NCBI RefSeq assembly: GCF_030209435.1
Contig: NZ_JARVRX010000011.1
Span: 1-64,000 of the forward strand
From: Mycolicibacterium sp. lyk4-40-TYG-92
GTDB lineage: Bacteria > Actinomycetota > Actinomycetes > Mycobacteriales > Mycobacteriaceae
Length of the DNA stretch: 64,000 nt
Direction: 5' to 3'
The translations under genes were made by a program, and so were the position numbers. The notes below the pieces were generated by a model, which was not told the DNA's origin, did no database searches, and saw only the letters and a program-made list of their open reading frames with translations. Numbering within the stretch: the stretch's first letter is position 1; every line of letters starts with the position of its first letter. This document shows positions 26,044-34,923 of the stretch, in pieces.

Positions 26044-29000
26044 GCCGTCTGATCTTCGAAGCGCGGCGCCGGCTGCCCGTCCCGGCAACTCGCGCAAGCG
26101 TCATCACGATCGAGCCGCCGCCAGAGCTGCCGCGGCTGGTGCCGCCGTCGTTGTTGCGCCGCGTGCTGCCTTACCTGATCGTCATCCTGATTGTCGGCAT
26201 GGTCGTGGCCCTGGTGGCCACCGGCATGCGTGTCATCTCGCCGCAGACACTGTTCTTCCCGTTCGTACTCCTGTTGGCCGCCACCGCTTTCTACCGCGGT
26301 TCGGACAACAAGACCCGGACCGAGGAGGTCGACGCCGAACGCGCCGATTACCTGCGCTACCTGTCCGTGGTGCGGGACAACGTGCGGGCCCAGGCTGCCG
26401 AACAGCGCGCCGCGCTCGAGTGGTCCCACCCCGCCCCCGACCAGCTGGCCGCCATCGCGGGCACCCGCCGCCAGTGGGAGCGCGACCCGCACGACGCCGA
26501 CTACCTGGTGGTGCGTGCCGGGCTGCACGACGCGCGCCTGGAGACGGTGCTGCAGGTCAAGGACACCGCGGCCGAGATCGATCTGGAGCCGGTGTCGCAC
26601 AGCGCATTGCGCGGACTGCTGGACGTGCAGCGGACAGTACCTGCGGTGCCCGGCGGTATCGACCTGGCCAAGGTCTCGCGGATCACCGTGCTCGGGAATG
26701 CCGATGAGGTGCGGGGCGCCCTGCGGGCCTGGATCGCGCAAGCGGTGACGTGGCACGACCCGGCACTGCTCGGGATCGGCCTCGCTACGGCGGACGCCGA
26801 GGCGCTGGAGTCGGAGTCGTGGTCGTGGCTGAAGTGGCTGCCGCACAGTGACATTCCGGGCCAGATCGACGGTGTCGGCCCGGCCCGCTACCTGGCCGCG
26901 AGCGTCCCCGAACTTGCCGGACTGCTGTCCGGTGAACTCGACGACCGGCAGCCGTTCGGTGCCGCCGACAGCATCCCGCAGCGGCACCTGCTGATCGTCG
27001 TGGACGATCCGGATGCCGACCTCGGTGAACTGCTGCCGCGGGCCGGCCTGGCCGGTGTCACGGTGCTGCAGCACGGCACGGAACAGCCGGAGTACCCGGA
27101 CCCCGATCGACCGGTGCTGCGCGTGGCCGACGGCCGTATCGAGCGGTGGGCGGCGGCCGGCTGGCAGCCGTATTTCGATGTCGCCGACGACTTCTCGCCG
27201 CACGCCGCGGCACACCTGGCCCGCGGTCTCGCGCGCTGGGACTCCAACCCGAACCGGGCCCGGAGCACCGGTGCCGGTCTGGCCACCTTCGGCACCCTGC
27301 TGGGGATTCCGGATGCGGCGGCGCTGGACGTCGCAGGCCTGTGGGCGCCGCGCTCGCGGGCCGAAGAGCTCCGGGTGCCCATCGGTGTCACCGCCACCGG
27401 TGAGCCGCTGATGTTCGACCTCAAGGACGAGGCCGAAGGCGGCATGGGCCCGCACGGTCTGATGATCGGCATGACGGGCTCGGGCAAGTCGCAGACCCTG
27501 ATGTCGATCCTGTTGTCGCTGTTGACGACGCACTCGGCCGAGCGCCTCATCGTCATCTACGCCGATTTCAAGGGCGAGGCCGGCGCCGACATCTTCCGGG
27601 ACTTCCCGCAGGTGGTCGCCGTCATCTCGAACATGGCGGAGAAGCGCTCGCTGGCCGACCGGTTCGCGGACACCCTCCGCGGTGAGGTGGCCCGGCGTGA
27701 GCAGTTGCTGATGGAGGCCGGCCGCCGCGTGCAGGGCAGCGCCTTCAACTCGGTGCTGGAGTACGAGGCGGCCAGGGATCAGGCCGCCGCGGCCGGCATC
27801 GAATTACCCCCCATCCCGACGCTGCTGGTGGTCGCCGACGAGTTCTCCCTGATGCTCGCCGACCATCCCGAATATGCCGAGCTGTTCGATTACGTTGCCC
27901 GCAAGGGCCGTTCGTTCCGCATCCACATCCTGTTCGCATCGCAGACGCTGGACGTGGGCCGGATCAAGGACATCGACAAGAACACCTCCTACCGCATCGG
28001 GCTGAAGGTCGCGAGCCCGTCGATCAGCCGCCAGATCATCGGCGTCGAGGACGCGTACCACATCGAAGCCGGTCCGGAACACAAGGGCGAGGGATTCCTG
28101 GTCCCCACGCCGGGCGCGGTGCCGGTGAAGTTCCGCAGCACCTACGTCGACGGCATCTACGACCCGCCACGCGCCGAGAAAGCGGTTGTGGTGCATGCGG
28201 TTCCGCAGCCACAGCTGTTCCCGGCGGGCCATGTCACCCCGGCCCCCGACACGGTGATCGTCACCGACACGGCGCCGGATCTGCGTCCGCCCCGCAAGCT
28301 CGTCGCCACCATCGGCGCGCAGCTGGCGCAGTACGGCCCGCAGGCGCCGCGCCTGTGGCTGGCACCGCTGGACGAGCCGATCGCGCTGCCGGAGCTGTTG
28401 GCCGGCACCGAGATTCCCGCGGGCCACGGCCGCTGGCCGCTGGGCGAGATCGACCGCCCGTTCCAGATGCGCCGCGACCCGCTGGTCTTCGATGCCACGT
28501 CGGCGGCCGCCAACGTGCTCATCCACGGTGGGCCGAAGTCCGGGAAATCGACTGCGCTGCAGACATTCATCCTGTCGGCCGCCGCGACGCATTCGCCACG
28601 CGCGGTCACGTTCTACTGCCTCGACTACGGCGGCGGCGGGCTGCGCTCGCTCAAGCCGCTGGCCCATGTCGGCAGCGTCGCCTCGCCGCTGGAGCCCGAG
28701 CGCATCCGTCGCACCTTCGGTGAGCTGGAGCAGCTGCTGGCGTCCCGTCAGGCCCGCGCCGCCGCCGGTGACGGCGACTTGCGCGACGATGGCTACGGCG
28801 ACGTGTTCCTGGTGATCGACAACCTGTATGCGTTCAGCCGCGACAACACCGACACGTTCAACACCCGTAACCCGTTGCTGTCCAAGGTGACCGAACTGGT
28901 GAACACCGGCATGGCATACGGCATCCACGTGGTGATCACGACGCCGAACTGGCTCGAGGTGCCGCTGGCGATGCGCGACGGCCTCGGTCTGCGGCTCGAG

Positions 29001-30041
29001 CTCAAGCTGGCCGACTCGCGCGACAGCAATGTGCGGGCCACCGGCACCCCGGGAATCGCGGCCCTGTCCCGCCCCGCCGACGGCGTCCCCGCCGACCAGC
29101 CGGGGCGCGGCCTGACCATGGCCGCCGAGCACTTCCTGTTCGCTGAACCGGATCTGGGTGCGATCGCCGCCATCAACGCCCGGTACCCGGGGCAGACGGC
29201 GCCGCCCGTGCGCCTGCTGCCGACGGACCTGGCCCCGGAAACCCTTGCGCCGCTGTATCACAGCCCTGAGACGGTCGTCATCGGTCAGCGCGAGCAGGAC
29301 CTGGCGCCGGTCACGGTCGACTTCGCGGCCAACCCGCTGCTGATGGTGCTGGGCGATGCCAAGTCCGGCAAGACGACGCTGCTGCGCCACCTGATCCGCA
29401 CGGTCCGGGACAACTCCACGCCGGAGTCGGTCGCGTTCACCGTGATCGACCGCAGACTGCACCTGGTGGACGAGCCGCTGTTCCCGGACAACGAGTACAC
29501 GCCCAACGTCGACCGGGTCACCCCGGCGATGCTCGGGCTGGCCGCACTGCTCGAAAAGCGCAGGCCCCCAGCGGGTCTGACGGCTGCCGAGCTGAGCGGA
29601 TGGACATACCGGAACGGGCAGGGCAACCACCTGCACTACCTGATCATCGACGACGTCGACCAGATCCCGGATGCTCCCGCGGTCAGTGGTCCGTTCGTCG
29701 GCCAGCGGCCCTGGACGGCACTGCTGGGGCTGTTGGCCCAGGCGTCCGAGCTGGGTCTGCGGGTGATCGTCACCGCCCGGGCCGCCGGCTCCGCCCACGC
29801 GGTGATGACGGCTCCGTTGCTGCGCAGGCTCAACGAGCTGCAGGCCACCACCGTCATGCTGTCCGGCAATCCGCAGGACAGCGGCCGCATCCGCGGCCAC
29901 CGGTTCAACCGGCTGCCGGCCGGCCGGGCCATGGTCCTCGGCGACAGCGACGAGGCCACGTACGTCCAGTTGATCAATCCGCTGGTGGCCGACCCGATCA
30001 CGGGCCGGCCCACCGGAACACAACGAGGGGAGTTCCACTGA
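26040..30041 (+). CDS. eccC3: ESX-3 FtsK/SpoIIIE-type ATPase EccC3
   Basis: The 1333-residue motor has two membrane helices (about residues 40-85) and three FtsK-like ATPase domains. The Walker A lysines are Lys483 (GMTGSGKS), Lys836 (GGPKSGKS) and Lys1111 (GDAKSGKT). Walker B motifs are LLVVADEF, VFLVIDNLY and YLIIDDVD. EccC recognises the C-terminal signals of Esx and PE/PPE pairs and drives export. It is one unsplit polypeptide, as in ESX-3. The start GTG overlaps eccB3 and the stop shares one base with the PE5 ATG. Confidence 0.96.
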   Translation: MSRLIFEARRRLPVPATRASVITIEPPPELPRLVPPSLLRRVLPYLIVILIVGMVVALVATGMRVISPQTLFFPFVLLLAATAFYRGSDNKTRTEEVDAERADYLRYLSVVRDNVRAQAAEQRAALEWSHPAPDQLAAIAGTRRQWERDPHDADYLVVRAGLHDARLETVLQVKDTAAEIDLEPVSHSALRGLLDVQRTVPAVPGGIDLAKVSRITVLGNADEVRGALRAWIAQAVTWHDPALLGIGLATADAEALESESWSWLKWLPHSDIPGQIDGVGPARYLAASVPELAGLLSGELDDRQPFGAADSIPQRHLLIVVDDPDADLGELLPRAGLAGVTVLQHGTEQPEYPDPDRPVLRVADGRIERWAAAGWQPYFDVADDFSPHAAAHLARGLARWDSNPNRARSTGAGLATFGTLLGIPDAAALDVAGLWAPRSRAEELRVPIGVTATGEPLMFDLKDEAEGGMGPHGLMIGMTGSGKSQTLMSILLSLLTTHSAERLIVIYADFKGEAGADIFRDFPQVVAVISNMAEKRSLADRFADTLRGEVARREQLLMEAGRRVQGSAFNSVLEYEAARDQAAAAGIELPPIPTLLVVADEFSLMLADHPEYAELFDYVARKGRSFRIHILFASQTLDVGRIKDIDKNTSYRIGLKVASPSISRQIIGVEDAYHIEAGPEHKGEGFLVPTPGAVPVKFRSTYVDGIYDPPRAEKAVVVHAVPQPQLFPAGHVTPAPDTVIVTDTAPDLRPPRKLVATIGAQLAQYGPQAPRLWLAPLDEPIALPELLAGTEIPAGHGRWPLGEIDRPFQMRRDPLVFDATSAAANVLIHGGPKSGKSTALQTFILSAAATHSPRAVTFYCLDYGGGGLRSLKPLAHVGSVASPLEPERIRRTFGELEQLLASRQARAAAGDGDLRDDGYGDVFLVIDNLYAFSRDNTDTFNTRNPLLSKVTELVNTGMAYGIHVVITTPNWLEVPLAMRDGLGLRLELKLADSRDSNVRATGTPGIAALSRPADGVPADQPGRGLTMAAEHFLFAEPDLGAIAAINARYPGQTAPPVRLLPTDLAPETLAPLYHSPETVVIGQREQDLAPVTVDFAANPLLMVLGDAKSGKTTLLRHLIRTVRDNSTPESVAFTVIDRRLHLVDEPLFPDNEYTPNVDRVTPAMLGLAALLEKRRPPAGLTAAELSGWTYRNGQGNHLHYLIIDDVDQIPDAPAVSGPFVGQRPWTALLGLLAQASELGLRVIVTARAAGSAHAVMTAPLLRRLNELQATTVMLSGNPQDSGRIRGHRFNRLPAGRAMVLGDSDEATYVQLINPLVADPITGRPTGTQRGEFH

Positions 30042-30349
30042 TGACATTGCGCGTCGTTCCCGAAGGACTGACCGCAGCCGGTGCCGCCGTCGAGGCGCTC
30101 ACCGCCCGGCTGGCCGCGGCCCACGCCGCGGCCGCACCCGCGGTCACCGCGGTGATCCCGCCCGCCGCGGATCCGGTTTCGCTGCAGACGGCGATCAGCC
30201 TCAGCGCCCACGGCGCCGAGCACGAGGCGGTCGCGGCCCAGGGCATCACCGAACTGGGCCGTGCCGGGGGCGGTGTCACCGAAGCCGGAATCAGCTACGC
30301 GACGGGCGACGCCGAAGCCGCCGCCACGTACGTGACGGTCCTGGGCTGA
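30041..30349 (+). CDS. PE5: PE family protein PE5
   Basis: The 102-residue protein is a PE domain only, with the PE dipeptide at residues 7-8 and two long Ala-rich helices. YATGD near the C-terminus matches the YxxxD type VII secretion signal. PE proteins are co-secreted as heterodimers with a PPE partner, here PPE4, encoded 1 nt downstream. The ESX-3 PE5-PPE4 pair has been linked to siderophore-mediated iron use in M. tuberculosis. Confidence 0.93.
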   Translation: MTLRVVPEGLTAAGAAVEALTARLAAAHAAAAPAVTAVIPPAADPVSLQTAISLSAHGAEHEAVAAQGITELGRAGGGVTEAGISYATGDAEAAATYVTVLG

Positions 30350-30350
30350 C

Positions 30351-31919
30351 ATGACCGCCCCCATGGGGACAGGCCTGCCGGCCGGGCCAATCTGGGCGGC
30401 GCTGCCGCCCGAAGTCCATTCGACGCTGCTGTCCAGCGGACCCGGTCCGGGCGCACTGCTGGCCGCAGCGGGTGCCTGGCAGTCGCTGAGCGCCGAATAT
30501 GCCTCGGCCGCAGCTGAACTCACCGCGCTGTTGGGTGAGGTCCAGGCGGGGGCCTGGGAGGGGCCGAGCGCCGAGCAGTACCTCGCCTCGCACGCGCCGT
30601 ACCTGACCTGGCTGGCCCAGGCCAGCGCCAACAGCGCGGCCAACGCGGTCCAGCACGAGACCGCCGCCGCGGCCTACACCACCGCTCTGGCCGCGATGCC
30701 GACGCTTCCCGAACTGGCCCTCAACCACGTCGTGAATGCGGCCCTGATCGCGACGAATTTCTTCGGTATCAACACGATTCCGATCGCGCTGAACGAAGCC
30801 GACTACGCCCGCATGTGGCTGCAGGCCGCGACCGTGATGGCTACGTACCAGGCGGTGTCTGGCGCGGCGGTGGCAGCGGCCCCGACGACGACGCCGGCAC
30901 CGATGATGCTGGCGGCGGGTGTCGGCGAGGCGGGCACCGCGTCGGCGAGCGCGACGCAGGCGGGCGCCCAGCTGCAGGCGGCGGATGCCGGTTCGTCGCT
31001 GGACGCGTCGAACGCGATCACCGACTATCTGTACAACTACATCAAAACCCTGCCGGGCGGCGATCTCATCTGGAAGTTCCTGCAGGATCCGCTGGGCCAG
31101 ATCCAGCAGATGATCTTCGACTTCCTGACCAACCCGTCGGAAGCGCTGACCACTTGGGGGCCACTGCTTTTCGCGCTCGGCTATCAGGCGTTCTTCCAGC
31201 CCGTCGGCTGGGGTACCTGGGGCGCGATGCTGTCGGCACCGTTGTGGGGGCCGGCACTGATCGCCGTCGGTCTGTCCAGCCTGGGCCTGCTGGCGCTGCT
31301 CGAACCCGACTACGTGCCGGATCCCGAAGTCGCCGATGCATTCCCGCCGCCGCCGCAGTTGCAGGCTGCCGACCACCAGATGCCGGTGGTCAGCGTCGCC
31401 CCGACGGTGCCGGCCACCCCGGCCTCCCCGGCGAGCGCGCCTGCGCCCGCGCCGACTTCGGTCGCGACACCCGCACCGGCCGCGCCGGCGCCGCTGATGG
31501 CGTACGCGGTGGCCGTCGACGACCCGGGGCCGGGATTCACTCCGACCTTGCGGGACGGCGCCACCGCGCCGGCGCCGGCATCCGGGATCGCGGCCGCCGC
31601 CGCGGCAGCCGCCGCAGCAGCCGCAACCGAACGTCGCCGCGCCCGGCGCCGCCGCGCCGCGAAGGAGCGGGGTGTCCGCGACGAGTACATGGACATGAAC
31701 TCAGAGGTCGACCCGGACTTCGGTGATGACCCCGATCGGCGGCAGGAAGTGCTGGCCTCTGCCCGCGGCGCCGGACCGGTCGGTTTCAGTGGCACCGTGA
31801 CCGGCCAGGACCAGCAGGCGACCGGCCTGAACCGCCTGACCGGCAACGGTTTCGGGGGCGGTGTCACCGAGCCCATGCTGCCCGGCAGCTGGGACACGGA
31901 AGGCGGTGCCAACCGCTGA
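30351..31919 (+). CDS. PPE4: PPE family protein PPE4
   Basis: The 522-residue protein has the PPE motif at residues 19-21, a WxG turn in AGAWEGPSAEQ, and a roughly 180-residue helical PPE domain. Hydrophobic segments at about residues 265-320 follow. The C-terminal half is Ala/Pro-rich and contains a basic tract (ERRRARRRRAAKERG, about residues 424-438). It pairs with PE5 and is recognised by EspG3. A C-terminal domain of this length is typical for the ESX-3 PPE4. Confidence 0.92.
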   Translation: MTAPMGTGLPAGPIWAALPPEVHSTLLSSGPGPGALLAAAGAWQSLSAEYASAAAELTALLGEVQAGAWEGPSAEQYLASHAPYLTWLAQASANSAANAVQHETAAAAYTTALAAMPTLPELALNHVVNAALIATNFFGINTIPIALNEADYARMWLQAATVMATYQAVSGAAVAAAPTTTPAPMMLAAGVGEAGTASASATQAGAQLQAADAGSSLDASNAITDYLYNYIKTLPGGDLIWKFLQDPLGQIQQMIFDFLTNPSEALTTWGPLLFALGYQAFFQPVGWGTWGAMLSAPLWGPALIAVGLSSLGLLALLEPDYVPDPEVADAFPPPPQLQAADHQMPVVSVAPTVPATPASPASAPAPAPTSVATPAPAAPAPLMAYAVAVDDPGPGFTPTLRDGATAPAPASGIAAAAAAAAAAAATERRRARRRRAAKERGVRDEYMDMNSEVDPDFGDDPDRRQEVLASARGAGPVGFSGTVTGQDQQATGLNRLTGNGFGGGVTEPMLPGSWDTEGGANR

Positions 31920-31981
31920 GCCTGCGGACCAAAAGATTTGACCACCAACAGAATCGCCGACGAACCCCGAGAGGAACCACC

Positions 31982-32275
31982 ATGAGTATGCTCGACGCAC
32001 ACATCCCCCAGCTGATCGCTTCCGAGTCGACCTTCTCCGCCAAGGCCGCGCTGATGCGCAGCACCATCGGCCAGGCCGAGCAGGCCGCACAGTCGGCCCA
32101 GGGCTTCCACCAGGGTGACTCGGCGGCCGCCTTCCAGGCCGCACATGTCCGCTTCATGGCGGTCGCTGCCAAGGTCAACGCCCTGCTCGACATCGCACAG
32201 GCCAACCTGGGCGACGCGGCCGGCACCTACGTCGCGCAGGACACCGCCGCGGCAGGTACGTACACCTCCGTCTAG
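31982..32275 (+). CDS. esxG: ESX-3 secreted protein EsxG
   Basis: The 97-residue WXG100 protein forms a helix-turn-helix. The canonical WxG is replaced by FHQG (residues 42-45), as is normal for EsxG. The secretion signal YVAQD is at 83-87. It is secreted as a 1:1 dimer with EsxH. A GAGAGGAA ribosome site precedes the ATG. The dimer is required for mycobactin-dependent iron acquisition. Confidence 0.96.
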   Translation: MSMLDAHIPQLIASESTFSAKAALMRSTIGQAEQAAQSAQGFHQGDSAAAFQAAHVRFMAVAAKVNALLDIAQANLGDAAGTYVAQDTAAAGTYTSV

Positions 32276-32322
32276 CCGACCGCGAACGCCCTACGCAGAC
32301 AACTCAGAATCGAGGAGACCTC

Positions 32323-32610
32323 ATGTCCCAGATCATGTACAACTACCCGGCGATGCTGGCCCACGCCGGTGAGATGACCGCCTACGCAGGCGCTTTGCAC
32401 GCCGTCGGCCTCGACATCGCCAGCGAGCAGGCGGCTTTGGCCGGTGCCTGGCAGGGCGACACCGGAACCAGCTACCAGGCGTGGCAGGCCCAGTGGAACA
32501 CCGCCATGGAAGAACTCGTCCACGCCTACCGGGCGATGGCGAGCACCCACGAGACCAACACGCTGTCGATGAGCGCACGTGACAGCGCCGAAGGCGCCAA
32601 GTGGGTTTAG
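32323..32610 (+). CDS. esxH: ESX-3 secreted protein EsxH
   Basis: The 95-residue WXG100 partner of EsxG has WQG at residues 43-45. M. tuberculosis EsxH binds zinc through His14, His70, His76 and Glu77. Here His14, His76 and Glu77 are present, but residue 70 is Arg and a His lies at 67 (VHAYR instead of VRAYH). GAGGAGACC precedes the ATG. The stop overlaps the espG3 start by 10 nt. Confidence 0.96.
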   Translation: MSQIMYNYPAMLAHAGEMTAYAGALHAVGLDIASEQAALAGAWQGDTGTSYQAWQAQWNTAMEELVHAYRAMASTHETNTLSMSARDSAEGAKWV

Positions 32611-33536
32611 GTCGGGCGGTTTCGGCGCGTTCCGGGTCGCTCGGCGACCCGGAACGCGCCGGAATCCCGGTCTCCGCGGTCGAACTGACCGCGGCGCAAG
32701 CCTGGTTCCTCGCGGATCGCCTGGGCGCCGGAAGCTTTCCGTGGGTGCTGGCCATCACGCAGCCCTACAGCGACCCCGCCGCCAAGAACGGCTTCGATGC
32801 CGACCAGGTCACCGCGCTGACGCGGATGGGGGTGCTGTCCTCGGACGGCTCCGTGCATCCCGCTGTCGCGCAATGGATTCGGGCCGTGTGCCGGCCCCGG
32901 CGCTGGCTGGAACTGCGATGGGTGTCCGGAGCCGGCGCCATGCTGCGCGGGATTCTCGTGCGCAGCGGCGACCTGACCGTGGCGGTCCTGCGCAGCGACC
33001 ACCTGATGACCTGCACCGAACTGACCGTCGCTTCGCCGGACGCGCTGGTGCCGGTGCTCACGGCAGGGTTGTCCGGCCGTGCGCCGGCCCGCTTCGACGA
33101 CTTCGCGATGCCGGCCCACATCGGGGCCAAGGCCGACGAACGACTGCGCCGCGGCGACTCGCTGGACGACGTGATGGACCACCTCGGCATCCCGCCTTCG
33201 GCGCATGCCGTCGTGCGGGCCGCGTTCGCTCCCGGCCGCAGTTATGTCGAGATCGTGGCGGGCGATCATCGCGACGGCCACCGGATCAGCACCGACGTCG
33301 GCGTCAGCATCGTCGACACCGCCGCCGGCCGCGTCGTCGTGGCGCCGGTGAAAGCCGCTGACGGCACCTGGTTTTCAAACTTCACCCCGGGCACCGACCT
33401 CGCCGTCACCGCTGCGGTGCAGCGGCTCACCGCCACGCTGCCCGACGGTTCCTGGTTCCCCACGGCGAACCTGACCCGAGACTTCGAGACCTCGACTGGA
33501 GAACGGAAAGAAAATGTCCCCCAACACGTCTGGTAG
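32601..33536 (+). CDS. espG3: ESX-3 substrate chaperone EspG3
   Basis: The 311-residue cytosolic chaperone binds the PPE tip of PE-PPE pairs and hands them to the secretion machine. The conserved fold starts at about residue 25 (VELTAAQAWFLADRLGAGSFPWVLAIT), and SYVEIVAG and DGSWFP occur later. The only in-frame start is GTG at 32601, inside the end of esxH, so the protein gains about 22 extra residues compared with M. tuberculosis EspG3. That lead is encoded by a perfect 18-bp hairpin. Its 3' end overlaps eccD3 by 23 nt. Confidence 0.93.
   Translation: MGLGRAVSARSGSLGDPERAGIPVSAVELTAAQAWFLADRLGAGSFPWVLAITQPYSDPAAKNGFDADQVTALTRMGVLSSDGSVHPAVAQWIRAVCRPRRWLELRWVSGAGAMLRGILVRSGDLTVAVLRSDHLMTCTELTVASPDALVPVLTAGLSGRAPARFDDFAMPAHIGAKADERLRRGDSLDDVMDHLGIPPSAHAVVRAAFAPGRSYVEIVAGDHRDGHRISTDVGVSIVDTAAGRVVVAPVKAADGTWFSNFTPGTDLAVTAAVQRLTATLPDGSWFPTANLTRDFETSTGERKENVPQHVW
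32623..32661 (+). promoter_or_regulatory. 18-bp perfect RNA hairpin between esxH and espG3 core
   Basis: The arm CGGCGCGTTCCGGGTCGC (32623-32640) pairs perfectly with 32644-32661 over a 3-nt loop. It starts 12 nt after the esxH stop and lies inside the translated lead of espG3. A GC-rich stem this stable can stop 3'-5' exonucleases or cause partial termination, and so could raise esxG-esxH levels over the downstream machine genes. No T-run follows. Confidence 0.8.
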
Positions 33537-34923
33537 TACCGCGATGCCGATTGTGCGGGTCGCGGTGCTCGCCGCGGGCGACGAGCAGGGTGGTCGCGGG
33601 CGACTCACCGACGTCGCCCTGCCTGTGGGCCTGCCCCTGCGCGAGATCGTCCCCGCGGTGCGGCGCATCGTCGCGCACGAGGCGACCGCAGGTGCCGAGC
33701 TGTCCCTCGCCCCGCTGGGTGGCGCGGCGTACAGCCTCGACGCGACACTCGACACCGTCGGCGTCGTCGACGGCGATCTCCTTGCACTGCAGCCGGTGCC
33801 CGCCGGCCCGCCGGCCCCGCGCATCGTCGAGGACATCGCCGATGCCGCCGCCATCTTCTCCGCGGCCCGCGAAAAACCGTGGGGCAATGCACACATCCGC
33901 CGTTTCGCGGCGTGGGCCGTCGTGGCCTTGACAGTGCTCGCCACCGCGCTGGCCACTCTGGTGCGGGTACGCACCGGCCAGCCGGCCGGCCTGTTCACCG
34001 TCGTCGGCGTGGCGGTGCTGACCGTCGCCGCCGCTCTGCTGACCCGGCCCGCCATGCCGCGGCTGGCGACTGCCCTGAGCCTGGCGGCCCTGCTGCCGGT
34101 CGGTGCGGCCTTCGCGCTGGCGGTCCCCGGCCCGTCCGGTCCGGCCGGCCTGCTGCTCGGCGCGGCGGCGGTCGCGGTCTGGTCGATCGTCAGCATCACC
34201 GTCGGCGGGCAGGCCATCGCGGCCTTCACCGCCACGACCGTCCTCGGCATCGCGGGCGTGATCGTCGGTGGCGCCGCTTCGATCTGGCAGTTGGGTAACG
34301 CCGTGGTCGGCGCTGTGCTCATCGTTTTCGCGCTGCTGGTTGTGGTCCAGGCCGCGCAGTTGTCGACGCTGTGGGCGCGCTTCCCGGTGCCGAACATCCC
34401 GGCGCCGGGCGACCCCACGCCGTCGGCCCTGCCACGGTCGGTGCTGGCTGATCTGCCGCGCCGGGTCCGGGTGTGCGACGCGCACCAGACCGGCTTCCTC
34501 GCCGGTGCCGTGCTGACCATGACGGCCGGTTCGGTGGTCCTGGTGGCCGGGGCCCACCCGTCGCCCTGGGCCTGGTACGTGGTCGCCGCCGCCGCGCTCG
34601 CCACGGCGCTGCGGGCCCGCATCTGGGACTCGGTGCCGTGCAAGGTGTGGCTGCTGAGCCAGCCGTATCTGCTCGCGGCCGTGCTGCTCACGGTATTCGC
34701 CGTCGGGGGGCATTACGCCGGCGCGTGGTGGTCGCTGGGTGTGCTCGCGGCGCTCGTGACGGTCGGTGTGGTGGCTGCCCTGAACCCGCAGGTGGCCGAC
34801 CCGCAGACCTACTCGCTGCCGATGCGCCGCCTGGTCGGTTTCGCGGCGACGGCATTGGACGCTTCACTGATCCCGGTGCTGGCCTACCTGGTGGGTCTGT
34901 TCGCCTGGGTCATCAACCGGTGA
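33514..34923 (+). CDS. eccD3: ESX-3 membrane protein EccD3
   Basis: The 469-residue protein has an N-terminal ubiquitin-like cytosolic domain (about residues 1-110, PIVRVAVLAAGDEQ and LPLREIVPAVRRIV). About eleven membrane helices follow from residue 130 to the end. EccD dimers form the membrane vestibule of the type VII pore. The start overlaps espG3 by 23 nt. The TGA shares an A with the mycP3 ATG. Confidence 0.94.
   Translation: MSPNTSGSTAMPIVRVAVLAAGDEQGGRGRLTDVALPVGLPLREIVPAVRRIVAHEATAGAELSLAPLGGAAYSLDATLDTVGVVDGDLLALQPVPAGPPAPRIVEDIADAAAIFSAAREKPWGNAHIRRFAAWAVVALTVLATALATLVRVRTGQPAGLFTVVGVAVLTVAAALLTRPAMPRLATALSLAALLPVGAAFALAVPGPSGPAGLLLGAAAVAVWSIVSITVGGQAIAAFTATTVLGIAGVIVGGAASIWQLGNAVVGAVLIVFALLVVVQAAQLSTLWARFPVPNIPAPGDPTPSALPRSVLADLPRRVRVCDAHQTGFLAGAVLTMTAGSVVLVAGAHPSPWAWYVVAAAALATALRARIWDSVPCKVWLLSQPYLLAAVLLTVFAVGGHYAGAWWSLGVLAALVTVGVVAALNPQVADPQTYSLPMRRLVGFAATALDASLIPVLAYLVGLFAWVINR

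Noticed and set aside
27804..30047. A 747-codon antisense frame opposite eccC3
   Set aside because: eccC3 has three intact ATPase domains on the plus strand; the opposite frame has no motif or ribosome site.
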